From the NCBI GenBank assembly GCA_023248785.1, contig JAHFDX010000130.1, forward strand, positions 1-8,539: a stretch of 8,539 nucleotides of DNA, in the 5' to 3' direction. This document shows positions 6,546 through 8,539 of this stretch, piece by piece. Within the stretch, counting starts at the first letter, position 1; the number at the start of each line of letters is the position of its first letter. The translations under genes and the position numbers were made by a program. The stretch is from Myxococcales bacterium (GTDB lineage: Bacteria > Myxococcota_A > Polyangia > Polyangiales > Polyangiaceae). Under the pieces are notes generated by a model that saw only the letters and a list, made by a program, of their open reading frames with translations, ran no database searches and was not told the origin of the DNA.

Positions 6546-7965
6546 CGGAGTGGCACGGGTGTCTTGCGTTGTGTATTTGGCGCTCTCTGCATGCTCTCTA
6601 GAATCAGGGCGCGTCGATGCGGCTAACAACGGCAATGCCGAGGCAGGGGGCGCCGATGCTGCCGCTCTGCCATTCGAAGGGAGCGTGCAGCCAATTACGA
6701 CGATGGATCCCGGGACTAAGCGCGTCGTGTACGTGGGCACAAACCTCCCCGGGGAAGACCACACAGTTGCGCTGCAAATTACGTATCCATCAAAGTTACG
6801 ATATGACACGACCACCGGTGTCGTCGTCAGCGTCCAAACGTTCTTCACTCTGGAGACAGGTGATTTCTACACACTCGAAGCCGAAAAAGAGGGGCTTATT
6901 CACGTAAGTTACCTCTGGCCCGGTTGGAAAGACGCTGCCTCGGGCGCGCAAAGCGCGGGTACGTATGACTACGGTGGCCCCACCGACATCGCGGCCCTCG
7001 CCAGCGCTATCGCATTCGCAACCGGTGTTGCGAAAGACCAGACCGGCCACACGCTTGCGGATCATGTGGGAGGACACGCCGAAGCTGGCAACGTGGGCCT
7101 GTTTGCCTTTTCCCATCCAGGTATTGCGGCGATCAATGCACTGGCGGATTACGGCGAAACGATTGGGCCGCTTGCATATTTCGTTGGCCGCGAGAATCCA
7201 ACGTTTGACGCCGAATCGACCGTCGAACTTGGCTACTTCACGAACAAGGGCAACGGGCCTGCGGCGCTCAATCCGCTTTACAATCCAAGCGCGTGGACAG
7301 AAGCGGGTGTTGCGATGAATTACAGCAGCATCCGTTACGATTCGGCGTCCAAGGCTCCGTACTTCGATCTCGATGGCGATAAAAAGCTCTCGTCGGGCGA
7401 TTATCCGTTTGGCGATCGCATTCCAACGATGCGCGGCAAACTCTATTACTCGTCGGCGCTTCTGTCGGCGCTTGAAGCGTCGAACACCTTATCGCCGTGG
7501 CCGAGTGATCTTGCCACCGCGGCTGATGCACTGCGCGATTGGCCGTATCGCACGAGCAGCACGAAGTACGCGACGGTCAAAGCGAAGTTGCCGAACCTTA
7601 AGGTGATGCTGCTCTTTGCGGCGCGCGATCACGTACAACCCAGCACGGACAAGCCGCACATTCGCCACGCCTACGAAGGCCTTGGGCGAGGGACGGGGGC
7701 ACTTTGGTTGCGCCTAAATCCGGATGCTTCGTACATGGATCTGTTCAAAGCGGGTTCGAAGAGCAAGATGCCCGACACGCCCGCAGGCACGGTGGTCGAT
7801 GCAGCCGGCTGGAAGGGCGCCAACTCGCTTGCGTATGACGGCGTACTCGTTCCCGCATTTTTCGCGGAGTGCGCTGCACTTGCTGAGATGGCGGACCGCA
7901 CGCACGCCCATAACGATGCACCCAATCTCGATGGCGTGCTGGTGAACGTTGGCCTCGTGAAATAA
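6514..7965 (+). CDS. Lipoprotein with probable alpha/beta-hydrolase fold and an EF-hand-like loop
   Basis: Numbering is from the ATG at 6514 (483 residues). The signal peptide ends in the lipobox LSAC, so Cys27 should be lipidated. A low-complexity Ala/Gly/Asn spacer (about 35-52) precedes the globular domain. AGNVGLFAFSHPGIAAINAL (about 191-210) has the strand-Ser-helix layout of a nucleophile elbow around Ser200, although the usual Gly-x-Ser-x-Gly is replaced by Ala-Phe-Ser-His-Pro. LKVMLLFAARDHVQ places a candidate acid at Asp372, and THAHND (about 463-468) offers a candidate His. DLDGDKKLSSGD (285-296) fits a 12-residue calcium loop inserted between these elements. Its esterase, lipase or peptidase activity is inferred only. 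The start is uncertain: 6514 and 6520 give a basic n-region but overlap the peptidase gene by about 30 bp, while GTG 6550 or GTG 6559 (GGAG 8 bp upstream) would avoid the overlap but leave a very short leader. Confidence 0.78.
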   Translation: MGMGRSIRCTSGVARVSCVVYLALSACSLESGRVDAANNGNAEAGGADAAALPFEGSVQPITTMDPGTKRVVYVGTNLPGEDHTVALQITYPSKLRYDTTTGVVVSVQTFFTLETGDFYTLEAEKEGLIHVSYLWPGWKDAASGAQSAGTYDYGGPTDIAALASAIAFATGVAKDQTGHTLADHVGGHAEAGNVGLFAFSHPGIAAINALADYGETIGPLAYFVGRENPTFDAESTVELGYFTNKGNGPAALNPLYNPSAWTEAGVAMNYSSIRYDSASKAPYFDLDGDKKLSSGDYPFGDRIPTMRGKLYYSSALLSALEASNTLSPWPSDLATAADALRDWPYRTSSTKYATVKAKLPNLKVMLLFAARDHVQPSTDKPHIRHAYEGLGRGTGALWLRLNPDASYMDLFKAGSKSKMPDTPAGTVVDAAGWKGANSLAYDGVLVPAFFAECAALAEMADRTHAHNDAPNLDGVLVNVGLVK

Positions 7966-7968
7966 CCG

Positions 7969-8539
7969 TCACTGAATCAGAGTCGGGCAACCGACAACAA
8001 CGCGCACGTTGAGCACTTCACCCTTGAGCACGCGCTCGCACGCCGTGCCCTGCAGTGCCACGCTGTTGCCTTCAAGCGTCCAGTTGCCTGATCGAGGAAC
8101 CACTTTGCCATCGAGGTACACGTTCACGTACGAGGGCTCTGGGGGTTCTTTTAGTGAGTATGTGCACGAACCCACAATCCGCGCGGCCACTTGCGTCAAT
8201 GCGTCGTGAAGTGCGGCTGAGTCTGTTGAGGTGACTTGGTAGTACTTGGGGCTTCCTTCGCGCGCGGTGTTTCCGGCGAGTGCAAGGCGATCGAGCACGC
8301 TCGCGTATGGCCCGCTGCCTGGCACGCCAATGACGTAAACAGGAACGCCCGCGGTGGCGAGTTCTTTGGCCGCTTTCTCGGTGGCGTCTGCGTCCAAGCA
8401 TTGGTTCGGCCCGTAGTGCGCATCGTCGCAGCAGTTGGGGGCACGATTGGGCTGACATACGTCGCTGATCGCTTCAACGTTTGGCAAACACTCGCTCGCG
8501 TCGCAGGAGATGGTGGAGTTGCAGTTCGGTCCTCCATCG
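7969..8539 (-). CDS. von Willebrand factor A domain protein, Cys-rich (5' part outside window)
   Basis: The complement is open from the right edge to the TGA at 7969-7971, giving about 190 C-terminal residues. It begins DGGPNCN, which fits the metal-site Asp loop of a vWA domain (usually preceded by a hydrophobic strand and Thr). A Cys-rich insertion follows, with seven Cys in about 45 residues (PNC, ISC, SEC, DVC, PNCC, NQC). Then come KAAKELATAGVPVYVIGVPG, a typical late vWA helix and strand, and SPKYYQVTSTDSAALHDAL. The tail (GSCTYSL..., VNVYLDGKVVP, CERV, VVGCPTLIQ) is beta-rich with three more Cys, probably disulfide-bonded, which suggests an exported protein. This layout is familiar from Polyangia vWA proteins. 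A TTG at 8487 lies in frame but cuts through the vWA fold, so it is not the start. Its role, binding or adhesion through a metal site, is inferred. Confidence 0.85.
   Translation of the reverse strand, partial: DGGPNCNSTISCDASECLPNVEAISDVCQPNRAPNCCDDAHYGPNQCLDADATEKAAKELATAGVPVYVIGVPGSGPYASVLDRLALAGNTAREGSPKYYQVTSTDSAALHDALTQVAARIVGSCTYSLKEPPEPSYVNVYLDGKVVPRSGNWTLEGNSVALQGTACERVLKGEVLNVRVVVGCPTLIQ

Noticed and set aside
5817..6848. 343-codon minus-strand open frame
   Set aside because: It is antisense to the peptidase catalytic region and the start of the lipoprotein gene, both with clear motifs; the product is Arg-rich with no recognisable domain.
1..8539. CRISPR array, tRNA, rRNA, insertion sequence or toxin-antitoxin pair
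   Set aside because: No regularly spaced repeats, cloverleaf-like segments, transposase motifs, terminal inverted repeats or small paired genes were seen on either strand.

Overview
The window reads as chromosomal DNA of a Gram-negative bacterium, most likely a myxobacterium or a relative (Myxococcota, Polyangia-like). The reasons are family content rather than any marker gene: a receiver protein with a DUF4388/PATAN domain, a Cys-rich von Willebrand A protein of a type common in Polyangia, a lipobox protein, and a secreted protein ending in a 'WFWGAVG' hydrophobic segment. The DNA is moderately GC-rich, somewhat lower than most cultured Polyangia. The lineage is inferred. No rRNA, tRNA, CRISPR array, transposase or phage gene is visible.

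Layout. Positions 1-2557 (minus strand) are one long open frame that runs off the left edge. It encodes a multidomain signalling protein: N-terminal helical region, degenerate receiver, canonical receiver, PATAN domain, Pro/acidic linker, then a membrane segment at the point where the window cuts it. A 93-bp divergent intergenic region (2558-2650) holds a pair of imperfect direct repeats 52 bp apart and a 10-bp palindrome. From 2651 to 7965 five plus-strand genes are packed with 21 bp or less between them, and three of the four junctions overlap: an Eis-like N-acetyltransferase, a multi-pass membrane protein, a small secreted protein with a C-terminal hydrophobic segment, a membrane-anchored gluzincin peptidase (HELAH, peptidase MA family), and a lipoprotein with features of an alpha/beta hydrolase. 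The last gene converges, with 3 bp between stop codons, on a minus-strand vWA-domain protein (7969 to the right edge) whose N-terminal part lies outside.

How they may work together. The five plus-strand genes look like one transcription unit. Four of the five products should be membrane-bound or exported, which suggests a cell-envelope or surface function, with the acetyltransferase as the only cytosolic enzyme. No published system with this gene set is known to me; joint function is inferred from packing alone. The divergent receiver protein could be a regulator or signalling partner of the unit, but only its position suggests this.

Ribosome-binding sites are weak at most starts, so starts were chosen from domain edges, signal peptides and stop/start overlaps. 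Three starts (4795, 5430, 6514) remain open to revision by a few codons.
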